Below are positions 48,357-57,249 of a stretch of DNA of 64,000 nucleotides, one piece after another. Within the stretch, counting starts at the first letter, position 1. Every line of letters begins with the position of its first letter. The translations under genes and the position numbers were made by a program. This DNA comes from Sinomonas sp. R1AF57. GTDB taxonomy: Bacteria; Actinomycetota; Actinomycetes; Actinomycetales; Micrococcaceae. A model generated the notes under the pieces. It searched no databases. It saw only the letters and a list, made by a program, of their open reading frames with translations, and was not told the DNA's origin. The DNA lies in contig NZ_CP022463.1 of the NCBI RefSeq assembly GCF_002224485.1, positions 3,293,816 through 3,357,815 on the forward strand, read 5' to 3'.

Positions 48357-50021
48357 TCAGCCCGCGGCCGCGGCCCGGCCGGCCACGCGTCCGGAGAACA
48401 GGCATCCGCCCAAGAACGTCCCCTCGAGCGCGTTGTAGCCCATCATGCCGCCGCCGCCGAACCCAGCGGCCTCCCCGGCGGCGAAGAGCCCCGGCACCGC
48501 ATGGCCTGCCGGCGACAGGCAGCGCGCCGACAGGTCGGTCTCGAGGCCCCCGAGCGCCTTGCGCGTGAGCACGTTGAGCCGCACCGCGACCAGCGGGCCG
48601 TGCCTGGGGTCAAGGATGCGGTGCGGCGCGGCCACGCGGATGAGCCGGTCGCCGACATAGCGGCGGTGCGAGCGCAGGAACGTCACCTGGGCGTCCTTCC
48701 CGAAGGCGTTCGCGATCTCGGCGTCCCGCGCCTCCAGGACGGTCCGCACCGCGGCCTCCGTCAGCAGCCCCGGCTCGCCCACCCGGTTCATCCCCTCGAC
48801 CAGCTTGCCGAGCGAATCGGCCACGACGAAGTCCTCCCCGTGCTCCATGAACGCCTTCACGGGCCCCGGCGCTCCCGGCCGCACCCTGGAGGCCAGCAGC
48901 CGGAGGTTCCTGCCCGTCAGGTCGGGGTTCTGCTCGGACCCGGAGAGGGCGAACTCCTTCTCGATGATCGACTGCGTGAGCACGAACCACGAGTAGTCGT
49001 AGCCGGTCCCCCTCAGGTGCCTCAGGGTGCCCAGCGTGTCGAAGCCGGGGAACAGCGGCGCCGGGAGGCGCCGTCCGAGGGCATCGAGCCACACGGACGA
49101 GGGCCCCGGGAGGATCCGCACGCCGTGGTTCTCCCACACGGGATCCCAGTTCCGCAGCCCCTCGGTGTAGTGCCACATCCGGTCGGCGTTGATCAGCCGC
49201 GCACCCGCAGCCTCCGCGATGCCCAGCATCCGCCCGTCCACGTGCGCGGGCACACCGGCCACCATCGACGCCGGCGGGGTCCCCATGCGCTGCGGCCACA
49301 GCCTGCGCACCATCTCGAGGTTCCCGCCCATCCCGCCGGATGCGACGACGACGGCGCCCGCCTCCACCTCGAACTCCCCCACGACGTCGCGCCCGCTCGC
49401 CTTCCCACGCTCTGCCGACGACGGCGCGAGGCGGGCCCCGCGCACGCCGGTGGCCGCGGCGTCGTGCGTCACGACCTCGTCGACGCGGTGCCGGAACAGG
49501 AAGCGGATGCGCGCGGCGTCCGCATGCGCGCGGGCGCGGCGGATGAACGGTGCCAGGACGCCGGGGCCGGTCCCCCAGACGATGTGGAAGCGCGGCACGG
49601 AGTTGCCGTGCCCCTCGGCGCGACCGTCACCGCGCTCGGCCCAGCCCACGACGGGGAAGAACCGCACGCCGAGGGAGTGCAGCCAGGCGCGCTGCTCACC
49701 CGCCGCGGATTCGAGGTAGGCCTCGGCCCAGGCGCGGGGCCAGTAGTCCTCGGGACGGTCGAACTGGGCGGACCCCAGCCAGTCCTGCCGGGCGAGCGCG
49801 AGCGAGTCGCGCACCCCCATCCGCCGCTGCTCGGGCGAGCCGACCAGGAACAGCCCGCCGAACGACCAGTGCGCCTGGCCGCCCAGCGACTGCGGCGGCT
49901 CCTGGTCGAGCACCACGACGTCTCGGCCCGCGTCGGCGGCCTCGACGGTGGCGACGAGCCCCGCGAGCCCGGCCCCCACCACCGCCACGTCGGCGTGGAT
50001 CACTTCCCGTGAGTCGACCAT
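48357..50021 (-). CDS. FAD-binding dehydrogenase, fumarate reductase/KstD-like
   Basis: This 554-residue flavoprotein opens with ADVAVVGAGLAGLVATVEAADAG, a dinucleotide-binding fold. VVVASGGMGGNLEMVRRLWP, PLFPGFDTLGTLRHLRGTGYDYSW and the C-terminal GLFAAGEAAGFGGGGMMGYNALEGTFLGG motif follow, typical of the fumarate reductase/succinate dehydrogenase flavoprotein superfamily. Relatives include ketosteroid dehydrogenases, but many actinobacterial members have no known substrate. GGAGG precedes ATG 50021. It is convergent with the 6C RNA and divergent from the methyltransferase. Confidence 0.87.
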   Translation of the reverse strand: MVDSREVIHADVAVVGAGLAGLVATVEAADAGRDVVVLDQEPPQSLGGQAHWSFGGLFLVGSPEQRRMGVRDSLALARQDWLGSAQFDRPEDYWPRAWAEAYLESAAGEQRAWLHSLGVRFFPVVGWAERGDGRAEGHGNSVPRFHIVWGTGPGVLAPFIRRARAHADAARIRFLFRHRVDEVVTHDAAATGVRGARLAPSSAERGKASGRDVVGEFEVEAGAVVVASGGMGGNLEMVRRLWPQRMGTPPASMVAGVPAHVDGRMLGIAEAAGARLINADRMWHYTEGLRNWDPVWENHGVRILPGPSSVWLDALGRRLPAPLFPGFDTLGTLRHLRGTGYDYSWFVLTQSIIEKEFALSGSEQNPDLTGRNLRLLASRVRPGAPGPVKAFMEHGEDFVVADSLGKLVEGMNRVGEPGLLTEAAVRTVLEARDAEIANAFGKDAQVTFLRSHRRYVGDRLIRVAAPHRILDPRHGPLVAVRLNVLTRKALGGLETDLSARCLSPAGHAVPGLFAAGEAAGFGGGGMMGYNALEGTFLGGCLFSGRVAGRAAAAG

Positions 50022-50084
50022 GCCCTCAGCCTCCCGAGGCATGGACCCTGCGTCAACGCCCGGGACCGACGGCATACTGGTTCC

Positions 50085-50774
50085 ATGTCCGGCTGCTGCG
50101 GTCCAACGAATCCCGCCCGCGATCCCGAGCCCGACGGCGGGTACAGCCGGATCTTCAGCCCCCGCTTCTCCCGCAGCGTCGCCCGGCGGTACGAGCGCCG
50201 CGGCCTCACCGGCACCGAGAGGAGGATGGTCGGCTTCCTCGAGGCGTCCCTCCCCCGCGGCCTCGGGCAGGCAACCGTCCTTGAGGTCGGCGGCGGTGCG
50301 GGCGAGATCCAGCTCGAACTGCTCAAGCGCGGTGCCGCCAGCACCACCAACCTCGAGCTCTCGGGCGCCTACGAGGCCGATGCCGCGCGGCTCATCGCGC
50401 GGGCGGGCGTCGGGGCACGCGTGCGCCGCAGCGTGGGAGTCGACCTCGCCGAGACGCCCGACGCCGTGGAGCCCGCGGACGTCGTCGTCCTCCACCGCGT
50501 GGTGTGCTGCTACCCCGACTACGAGCGGCTCCTCGGGGCGGCGGCGGACCACACCCGCCGCGCGCTCGTCTTCAGCTACCCGCCGCGGAACCCTCTCACC
50601 CGCTGGTGGGTCGCGATGGGGAACGCCCTCCTCGCCCTCGGAGCCGGCAGCTTCCGGGCCTTCGTCCACCCGCCCGAGGCGATGCTCGACGTCGTGCGCC
50701 GGCACGGGCTCCAGCCCGTCTACAGGCGTCGGGGCGGCGCGTGGTGCATCGCGGGGGCCGTGCGGCCGTCCTGA
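50085..50774 (+). CDS. SAM-dependent methyltransferase
   Basis: This 229-residue class I methyltransferase has motif I in TVLEVGGGAGEIQLELLKRG, an acidic SAM contact in TNLELSGAYEADAARL and motif IV around VVVLHRVVCCYPDYERLLG. The N terminus is Cys- and Pro-rich (MSGCCGPTNPARDPEPDGG). It resembles the ubiquinone/magnesium-protoporphyrin methyltransferase-like group, with no substrate assigned. CATACT (50073-50078) lies six bases before ATG 50085. It is followed by the DUF2853 gene on the same strand after 123 bp. Confidence 0.82.
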   Translation: MSGCCGPTNPARDPEPDGGYSRIFSPRFSRSVARRYERRGLTGTERRMVGFLEASLPRGLGQATVLEVGGGAGEIQLELLKRGAASTTNLELSGAYEADAARLIARAGVGARVRRSVGVDLAETPDAVEPADVVVLHRVVCCYPDYERLLGAAADHTRRALVFSYPPRNPLTRWWVAMGNALLALGAGSFRAFVHPPEAMLDVVRRHGLQPVYRRRGGAWCIAGAVRPS

Positions 50775-50897
50775 GCCGCCATTTCTCCCGATGTCCCGGC
50801 GTGTTCTGGCCTGTCATCTGCCGGTGGAGGCTGCGGAGCGGTACCGTGACGGCCACGGGCCCGCCCCGGCCCGCGACCGCGATCAAAGGAGCTCCAC

Positions 50898-51227
50898 ATG
50901 GCTGTTGACTGGGCAGAGCAGATCAAGAAGTTCGCGCCGGACGCCGACGATGAGGCGGCAGCGGGAATCATCCGGCACTGCGGGATCTCGCTCCAGAAGG
51001 CTGACACCTCTCTCGTCTCGTTCGGCGACAAGTCCGAGACGGTTCGGATCCGCGACGGCTTCCTGAAGAAGAAGCTGGGCCGCACGGAGGACGATGAGAC
51101 CCTAGACGCCGCCATCCGGGATGTGGGCGACAAGATGAAGGGCACCTCGCGCCGTCAGCGCCCCACCGTCTACTACCTCCTCGCGGACCACTTCGGGCAG
51201 CTCGACCTCTTCAAGAAGGCCAAGTAG
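50898..51227 (+). CDS. DUF2853 family protein
   Basis: This 109-residue soluble protein matches the DUF2853 pattern: MAVDWAEQIKKFAPDADDEA, IIRHCGISLQKADTSLVSFGD, RDGFLKKKLG and RPTVYYLLADHFGQLDLF. The family is small and helical, with a solved fold but no known function. AAAGGAG precedes ATG 50898. It is convergent with the amine oxidase gene, with the 14-bp inverted repeat arrays between them. Confidence 0.87.
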   Translation: MAVDWAEQIKKFAPDADDEAAAGIIRHCGISLQKADTSLVSFGDKSETVRIRDGFLKKKLGRTEDDETLDAAIRDVGDKMKGTSRRQRPTVYYLLADHFGQLDLFKKAK

Positions 51228-51243
51228 CCCGCCCCCCGCCGTG

Positions 51244-51309
51244 TGGGGGTCAGGTTCTGGGGGTCACATCAGACGCGACCCCCAGCACCTGACCCTCAGG
51301 ACGTGACCT

Positions 51310-51312
<3 letters not shown>
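51244..51312. repeat. Inverted 14-bp repeat arrays between convergent genes
   Basis: Two forward units (51244-51257, 51258-51271; type TGGGGGTCACATCA) face 2.6 inverted units (51277-51284 partial, 51285-51298, 51299-51312) over a five-base centre. They have the same 14-bp period and consensus as 24122-24258. The last unit contains the TGA stop of the amine oxidase gene. Confidence 0.9.
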
Positions 51313-52755
<1,443 letters not shown>

Positions 52756-52759
52756 TCAA

Positions 52760-52776
52760 AATGAATGTAGTTCATT
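52760..52776. promoter_or_regulatory. Operator at the amine oxidase promoter
   Basis: AATGAA-TGTAG-TTCATT is a perfect 6-bp inverted repeat, 44 bp before the amine oxidase start. The same pattern with one change lies at 53622-53638. Confidence 0.7.
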
Positions 52777-52840
52777 AATTTGAGTCCCACAACCCCTGTC
52801 GCGCGGCCCGTCGAGGAGTCACTTCTTCGGGCGTGAGGAG

Positions 52841-53533
52841 TCAGCCACGGGTGGCACGCACCGCCGCGAGCGTGCCGCGCAGCCCCGCGACCAGGGCGTT
52901 GAGGCCGAGTCCGAACGCGTCGTCGGCAGCCGCCGCTCCCCGGCGGGGCCGGGCGGCGACAGCGTCGGCGAAGGTCGGCGCGAGGTCCCGCCGGTCTCCG
53001 ACGTCGAAGATCCACTCAGGGGCCGAGACGTCCATCGCAGACCCCAGGACGAACGACTCGACAGCGACGATCACGTCCACCACCTGGTCCTCGGGCCACC
53101 CCCCTGCGCGGAGCCCGCCGGCGACGCGTTCGTACATGGCCAGGGTGTTGGGCGCCCCGGTGATCGGCAGGACAGCGATCACGGGGATCAGCGGCGAGTG
53201 CCGGGCGAACGCGTCGCGGTAGGAGTGGGCCCACCGCGTGAGCGCCAAGTCCCAGGGGCCGTCCTCGAAGCCGGACGTGTCGATCGTCTCGTTGACGTCG
53301 TCCTGGACCCAGTTGAGGACCTCGTCCTTGGACTTCACGTGGTTGTAGAGGGCCGACGGCGCGGTCCGCAGCTCGCGCGCGAGGGCCGCCATGGTGAGCC
53401 CCTCGTAACCGGCCCGGCGGATGACGGCGAGCGCGGCCGTCGTGATCTTCTCGCGCGAGAGGACAGGCCGCGGGGGGCGCCCGCGTCGGCGCGGCTCGGC
53501 GGCCTCGGGCCCATCATCGGCAGGGATCTCCAT
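52841..53533 (-). CDS. TetR family regulator of amine catabolism
   Basis: This 230-residue protein has an Arg-rich N terminus (RRRGRPPRPVLSREKI) and a TetR helix-turn-helix (AALAVIRRAGYEGLTMAALA, TAPSALYNHVKSKDEVL). The C-terminal TetR_C_1-like domain (tetracycline-repressor group) follows. On the minus strand TAGACT (53546-53541) lies seven bases before ATG 53533. Matching AAYGAA-N5-TTCATT palindromes flank the gene at the amine oxidase and agmatine deiminase promoters, so it probably represses both. Confidence 0.87.
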   Translation of the reverse strand: MEIPADDGPEAAEPRRRGRPPRPVLSREKITTAALAVIRRAGYEGLTMAALARELRTAPSALYNHVKSKDEVLNWVQDDVNETIDTSGFEDGPWDLALTRWAHSYRDAFARHSPLIPVIAVLPITGAPNTLAMYERVAGGLRAGGWPEDQVVDVIVAVESFVLGSAMDVSAPEWIFDVGDRRDLAPTFADAVAARPRRGAAAADDAFGLGLNALVAGLRGTLAAVRATRG

Positions 53534-53621
53534 GCCTCGGAGTCTAGGGGGACTGCGCGCGAAGGGCGGCGGCGCGGTGCCGGACCGGGGGTTGACCGTG
53601 GCCTGCGTCACTGCTCTAATA

Positions 53622-53638
53622 AACGAACCCCATTCATT
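53622..53638. promoter_or_regulatory. Operator at the agmatine deiminase promoter
   Basis: AACGAA-CCCCA-TTCATT differs at one position from a perfect palindrome and matches the site at 52760-52776. It lies about 50 bp before the agmatine deiminase start. Confidence 0.65.
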
Positions 53639-53686
53639 TATTGCCCTTACCCCGGGCCCCTCACTCTTCTCGAAAGGGACTCCCCC

Positions 53687-54763
53687 ATGAGCTGGCTCAT
53701 GCCCGCGGAGACCGATCCGCACGAACGCCTCTGGATGGCCTGGCCGTCCAGAGGCTACACCCTCGGCGAGACCGACGAGTCCGCACACGAGGCGCGCGAG
53801 GCGTGGGCCGCCGTCGCCCGCGCCGCCCGCCGCTTCGAACCGGTCACGATGGTCGTCCGCCCCGAGGACCGCGCCATCGCCGAGGCGTATCTCGGCCGCA
53901 CCGTCCACCTGCTCGAGGCCGAGCTCGACGATGCCTGGATGCGCGACATCGGCCCGAGCTTCGTCCTTGGCACCGGCGAGGACGGCGCGCACGACGGCGG
54001 CCCCCGCCTGGGCGCCGTCGACTGGACCTTCAACGGCTGGGGCGCCCAGGACTGGGCCAGCTGGGGGCACGACGCCGCGATCGGCCGCGCCGTCGGCGAG
54101 GCCGCCGGCGCCGAGGTCATCCCGAGCGCGCTCGTCAACGAGGGCGGCGGAATCCAGGTGGACGGGCGTGGCACCGTCCTGGTCACCGAGACCGTCCAGC
54201 TCGACCCGGGCCGCAACCCCGGCGCCACCAGGGCAAGCGTCGAGGCGGAACTCGAGCGCACCATCGGTGCCCGGCACGCGGTCTGGCTCCCCCGCGGCCT
54301 CGCGCGGGACTCGGAGCGCTTCGGCACGCGCGGCCACGTGGACCTCGTCGCGGCGGTTCCCAGCCCGGGGACGCTGCTGGTCCACGTCCAGTACAACCCC
54401 GAGCACCCGGACTACGAGGTCTCCGGCGAGGTCCTCGAGGCCCTCCGGGCCTCGCGCACCGTGGACGGGAGTCCGTGGGACATCATCGAGGTCCCCGCCC
54501 CGGCACAGCTGCACGACGACGAGGGCTGGGTCGACTGGAGCTACATCAACCACGTCGCCCTCAACGGCGGGCTCCTGGCCTGCTCGTTCAACGATCCGCA
54601 CGACGAGAAGTCGCTCCGCATCCTCGCCGACGCCTACCGCGGGAGGCACGTCGCCGCCGTCGACGCCCGCGCCATCTTCTCCCGCGGGGGCGGGATCCAC
54701 TGCATCACCCAGCAGCAGCCGCGGGCCACCGGCCCACGGCCCAGCACGAGCGGAAGGATCTGA
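53687..54763 (+). CDS. aguA: Agmatine deiminase
   Basis: This 358-residue peptidyl-arginine-deiminase-fold enzyme has MPAETDPHERLWMAWPSRG, DDAWMRDIGPSFVL, VDWTFNGWGAQDW, EGGGIQVDGRGTVLVTE, RGHVDLVAAV (His-Asp) and the catalytic Cys in GGGIHCITQQQP near the C terminus. It hydrolyses agmatine to N-carbamoylputrescine and ammonia. AAAGGGA precedes ATG 53687. It starts a two-gene operon with the permease one base downstream. The next enzyme, N-carbamoylputrescine amidase, is not present here. Confidence 0.93.
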   Translation: MSWLMPAETDPHERLWMAWPSRGYTLGETDESAHEAREAWAAVARAARRFEPVTMVVRPEDRAIAEAYLGRTVHLLEAELDDAWMRDIGPSFVLGTGEDGAHDGGPRLGAVDWTFNGWGAQDWASWGHDAAIGRAVGEAAGAEVIPSALVNEGGGIQVDGRGTVLVTETVQLDPGRNPGATRASVEAELERTIGARHAVWLPRGLARDSERFGTRGHVDLVAAVPSPGTLLVHVQYNPEHPDYEVSGEVLEALRASRTVDGSPWDIIEVPAPAQLHDDEGWVDWSYINHVALNGGLLACSFNDPHDEKSLRILADAYRGRHVAAVDARAIFSRGGGIHCITQQQPRATGPRPSTSGRI

Positions 54764-54764
54764 C

Positions 54765-56285
54765 ATGGCCCTGAATACCATGGAGAACATGCCGGGCACG
54801 GGCGAGGTCGGGAAGAAGGGCCTCAAGGCCGGGCAGGTCGGCCTGCTCGCGATCATCGTCCTCGGCATCGTCACGGTCGCCCCGGCGTACACGATCGCCC
54901 CGAGCATCGGCCCCATCGCGGCCCAGGTCGGCCCGCAGATGCCCATCGTCCTGCTCATCGGCTTCATCCCGATGTTCATGGTGGCCCTGGCCTACAAGGA
55001 GCTCAACGCAGCGCTCCCGGACTCCGGCACCACGTTCACCTGGGCGTCCAAGGCGTTCGGGCCCTGGGTCGGCTGGATGGGCGGGTGGGGCTTCCTCGCC
55101 GCCAACATCGTCGTCCTGTCGAACCTGGCCGGGGTCGCCGTCGACTTCTTCTACCGGTTCGTCGCCGACCTCACGGGCAACGAGGCCATCGCCGAGCTCG
55201 CGCAGGACAAGCTCGTCAACGTCGTCACGTGCCTCGTGTTCATGGCGGTGGCCGTGTGGGTCAGCATCCGCGGGCTCGAGACGACGCGCAACGTCCAGGT
55301 GGTCCTCGTCGTGTTCCAGGTCGGCGTCATGCTCCTGTACTCCGCGATGGCGCTGCAGAAGGCCATCGAGGGCGCCTCGGAAACCTCCGTCCCGTTCGAC
55401 TGGAGCTGGTTCGACCCGTCCCAGATCCCCAGCGGCGGCGCCCTCGCGGCGGCCCTGAGCCTGTCCATCTTCCTGTACTGGGGCTGGGACATGTGCCTGT
55501 CCATGGCCGAGGAGACCAAGGGCGGCCACCACACCGCGGGCGTCGGTGCAACAGTCACCGCCGCCGTCATCCTCGCGATCTACCTCGCCACGACCATCGC
55601 CTCCCTCATGTTCGCCGGCCCCGGCGAGGAAGGCCTGGGCCTGTCCAACCCGGACAACTCGGAGAACATGCTGACGGCGCTCGCGGGTCCAGTCATGGGC
55701 CCGCTCGCGATCCTGCTCTCGCTCACCGTCCTGACGTCCTCGGCATCGTCGCTGCAGTCCACGATGGTCGGGCCGGCCCGCGCGCTCCAGGCGATGGCGT
55801 TCTACGATGCGCTGCCGGCCCGGCTCCGCGCCGTGGACAGCAAGGGCGTCCCGCGGGTCGCGGTCCTGCTCGCCGGCGGCATCTCTGCCGTGTTCTACGT
55901 GGCCATGCGCCTGCTCAGCGACAACGTCCTCAACGACACGATCATGGCCCTCGGCATGATGGTCTGCTTCTACTACGCCGTCACCGCGTTCGCGTGCGTC
56001 TGGTACTTCCGCCGGACGTGGTTCGGCTCGGCCCGCCACGCCGTGATGCGGCTCGCGCTGCCGCTGCTGGGCGGGATCGGCCTGACCGCCGTGTTCGTGC
56101 AGACCGCCGTGGACTCGATCGACCCCGCGTTCGGCTCCGGCTCCGAGATCGGCGGCGTGGGGCTCGTGTTCATCGTTGGCGTGGGCATCCTGGCCCTCGG
56201 CGTCCTCGTGATGCTGGCTGTCCGGGGCCGGCACCCCGAGTTCTTCCGCGGCCTCACCGTCCCGCTGGAGGCGGCCGCCGAGTAG
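54765..56285 (+). CDS. APC family amino acid/polyamine permease
   Basis: This 506-residue, roughly twelve-span permease has the APC N-terminal motif GIVTVAPAYTIAPSIGPIA, ELNAALPDSGTTFTWASKAFGPWVGWMGGW and FLYWGWDMCLSMAEETKGG, typical of the superfamily. GGAAGG precedes ATG 54765, one base after the agmatine deiminase stop, so the two are coupled. It probably imports agmatine, putrescine or a related amine, by position. The 14-bp repeats and a long hairpin follow its stop. Confidence 0.88.
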   Translation: MALNTMENMPGTGEVGKKGLKAGQVGLLAIIVLGIVTVAPAYTIAPSIGPIAAQVGPQMPIVLLIGFIPMFMVALAYKELNAALPDSGTTFTWASKAFGPWVGWMGGWGFLAANIVVLSNLAGVAVDFFYRFVADLTGNEAIAELAQDKLVNVVTCLVFMAVAVWVSIRGLETTRNVQVVLVVFQVGVMLLYSAMALQKAIEGASETSVPFDWSWFDPSQIPSGGALAAALSLSIFLYWGWDMCLSMAEETKGGHHTAGVGATVTAAVILAIYLATTIASLMFAGPGEEGLGLSNPDNSENMLTALAGPVMGPLAILLSLTVLTSSASSLQSTMVGPARALQAMAFYDALPARLRAVDSKGVPRVAVLLAGGISAVFYVAMRLLSDNVLNDTIMALGMMVCFYYAVTAFACVWYFRRTWFGSARHAVMRLALPLLGGIGLTAVFVQTAVDSIDPAFGSGSEIGGVGLVFIVGVGILALGVLVMLAVRGRHPEFFRGLTVPLEAAAE

Positions 56286-56297
56286 GCTCCCCCGGTT

Positions 56298-56325
56298 TGA
56301 GGGTCACCTCCTGAGGGTCACCTCC
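56298..56325. repeat. 14-bp tandem repeat, two units
   Basis: TGAGGGTCACCTCC occurs twice without a gap (56298-56311, 56312-56325), bracketed by GGCTCCC and GGGAGCC that could close a hairpin. It is the same unit family as 24122-24258 and 51244-51312, again at a convergent gene junction. Confidence 0.88.
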
Positions 56326-56354
56326 CGGGAGCCACATGCTCAGGGCGGTGAGGA

Positions 56355-56399
56355 ACGACGGCGGCGGGCCGGGCTCCGTACCCGGCCCGCCGCCGTCGT
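56355..56399. terminator. 19-bp perfect hairpin between convergent genes
   Basis: ACGACGGCGGCGGGCCGGG (56355-56373) pairs perfectly with 56381-56399 across a seven-base loop. It serves the permease (+) and ribA (-). The right arm contains the 11-mer CGCCGTCGTGC (56391-56401). Confidence 0.85.
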
Positions 56400-56446
56400 G
56401 CGTCAGGGACATGACCCCTCAATGCAGGGTCCCCAACGCTGCGGCG

Positions 56447-57169
56447 TCAGAGGCCCGTCAGGTCCGTCCCGGTCGGGTCAAGGCCCGTCAGGTCCGTCGC
56501 CGCCAGGCCCGGTACGCCGAGGTCGAGGGTGTGCGCGGTGTGGTCGCGCTTCGCCTCGAGGTAGCGGACGTTGTTGGCGGAGAGGTGCACGCCGGTCGGG
56601 ACGCGCTCGGACACCCCGATCCCGAACGACTCGAGCTGCGCGGCCTTGTCGGGGTTGTTGGAGAGGAGCCGGATCCGTTCCACGCCGACGGCGCCGAGCA
56701 TCTGGGCGGCCACGAGGTAGTCGCGCTCGTCCTCGCCGCGGCCGAGGGCGCGGTTCGCGGCATACGTGTCGAGGCCCTGGTCCTGGAGGGCATAGGCGTC
56801 GAGCTTCGCGTACAGTCCGATCCCGCGGCCCTCCTGCCGCAGGTAGAGGAGGAACCCGCCCTCACCGGAGATCCGCTCGACGGCCTCGCGGAGCTGGGGC
56901 CCGCAGTCGCAGCGCAGGGACCCGAGGACATCGCCCGTGAGGCACTCGCTGTGTGGCCGCACGAGGGGGGCAGCGCCGCCGTCGGCCGCCTGCGCGAGGG
57001 CGCCTTCCCAGTCGCCGAGCCCGAGCAGGAGGTGCTCGAGGGGGTCGGCGAGGTGCCGGAACGTGAACACGTCCGCGGTCGTTGTGAAACCGTCGGGCAG
57101 CGCGAGCGGGACTCGGACGTGGGTGCGGACTTCGGGGCCCGGCGCCTCCGGGCTGTGGTGTGCTGGCAT
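56447..57169 (-). CDS. ribA: GTP cyclohydrolase II
   Basis: This 240-residue protein has zinc ligands C76, C87 and C89 in SECLTGDVLGSLRCDCG, and the signature LLYLRQEGRGIGLYAKLDAYALQD with the catalytic Arg/Tyr region. It opens GTP to the first riboflavin intermediate. It is a stand-alone ribA, without the DHBP synthase domain that is often fused. The C terminus has a repeat (DLTGLDPTGTDLTGL) caused by a local DNA duplication. GAGAAGGGG precedes ATG 57169. An iron-box-like site lies upstream. Confidence 0.93.
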   Translation of the reverse strand: MPAHHSPEAPGPEVRTHVRVPLALPDGFTTTADVFTFRHLADPLEHLLLGLGDWEGALAQAADGGAAPLVRPHSECLTGDVLGSLRCDCGPQLREAVERISGEGGFLLYLRQEGRGIGLYAKLDAYALQDQGLDTYAANRALGRGEDERDYLVAAQMLGAVGVERIRLLSNNPDKAAQLESFGIGVSERVPTGVHLSANNVRYLEAKRDHTAHTLDLGVPGLAATDLTGLDPTGTDLTGL

Positions 57170-57200
57170 TGGCCCCTTCTCTCCACGCTCGCCGTCGATC

Positions 57201-57223
57201 TAAAATAGCCTAACCCGATTTTA
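57201..57223. promoter_or_regulatory. Inverted repeat with IdeR/DtxR-like core
   Basis: TAAAAT (57201-57206) and ATTTTA (57218-57223) form an inverted repeat. The centre reads TAGCCTAACC, matching ten consecutive bases of the DtxR/IdeR iron-box consensus (about 13 of 19 overall). It lies between ribA (-) and the FAD/Rieske gene (+). Confidence 0.4.
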
Positions 57224-57249
57224 CACAGGCGCGGTTCCGGGAGGCAGTC

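Noticed and set aside
48501-50012. Plus-strand open frame of 503 codons over the flavin dehydrogenase gene
   Set aside because: No domain and shadow composition; the minus-strand gene has clear FAD motifs.
57170-57249. FMN riboswitch before ribA
   Set aside because: The 80-bp gap is too short and lacks the conserved multi-helix aptamer; the leader is compatible with a simple promoter.
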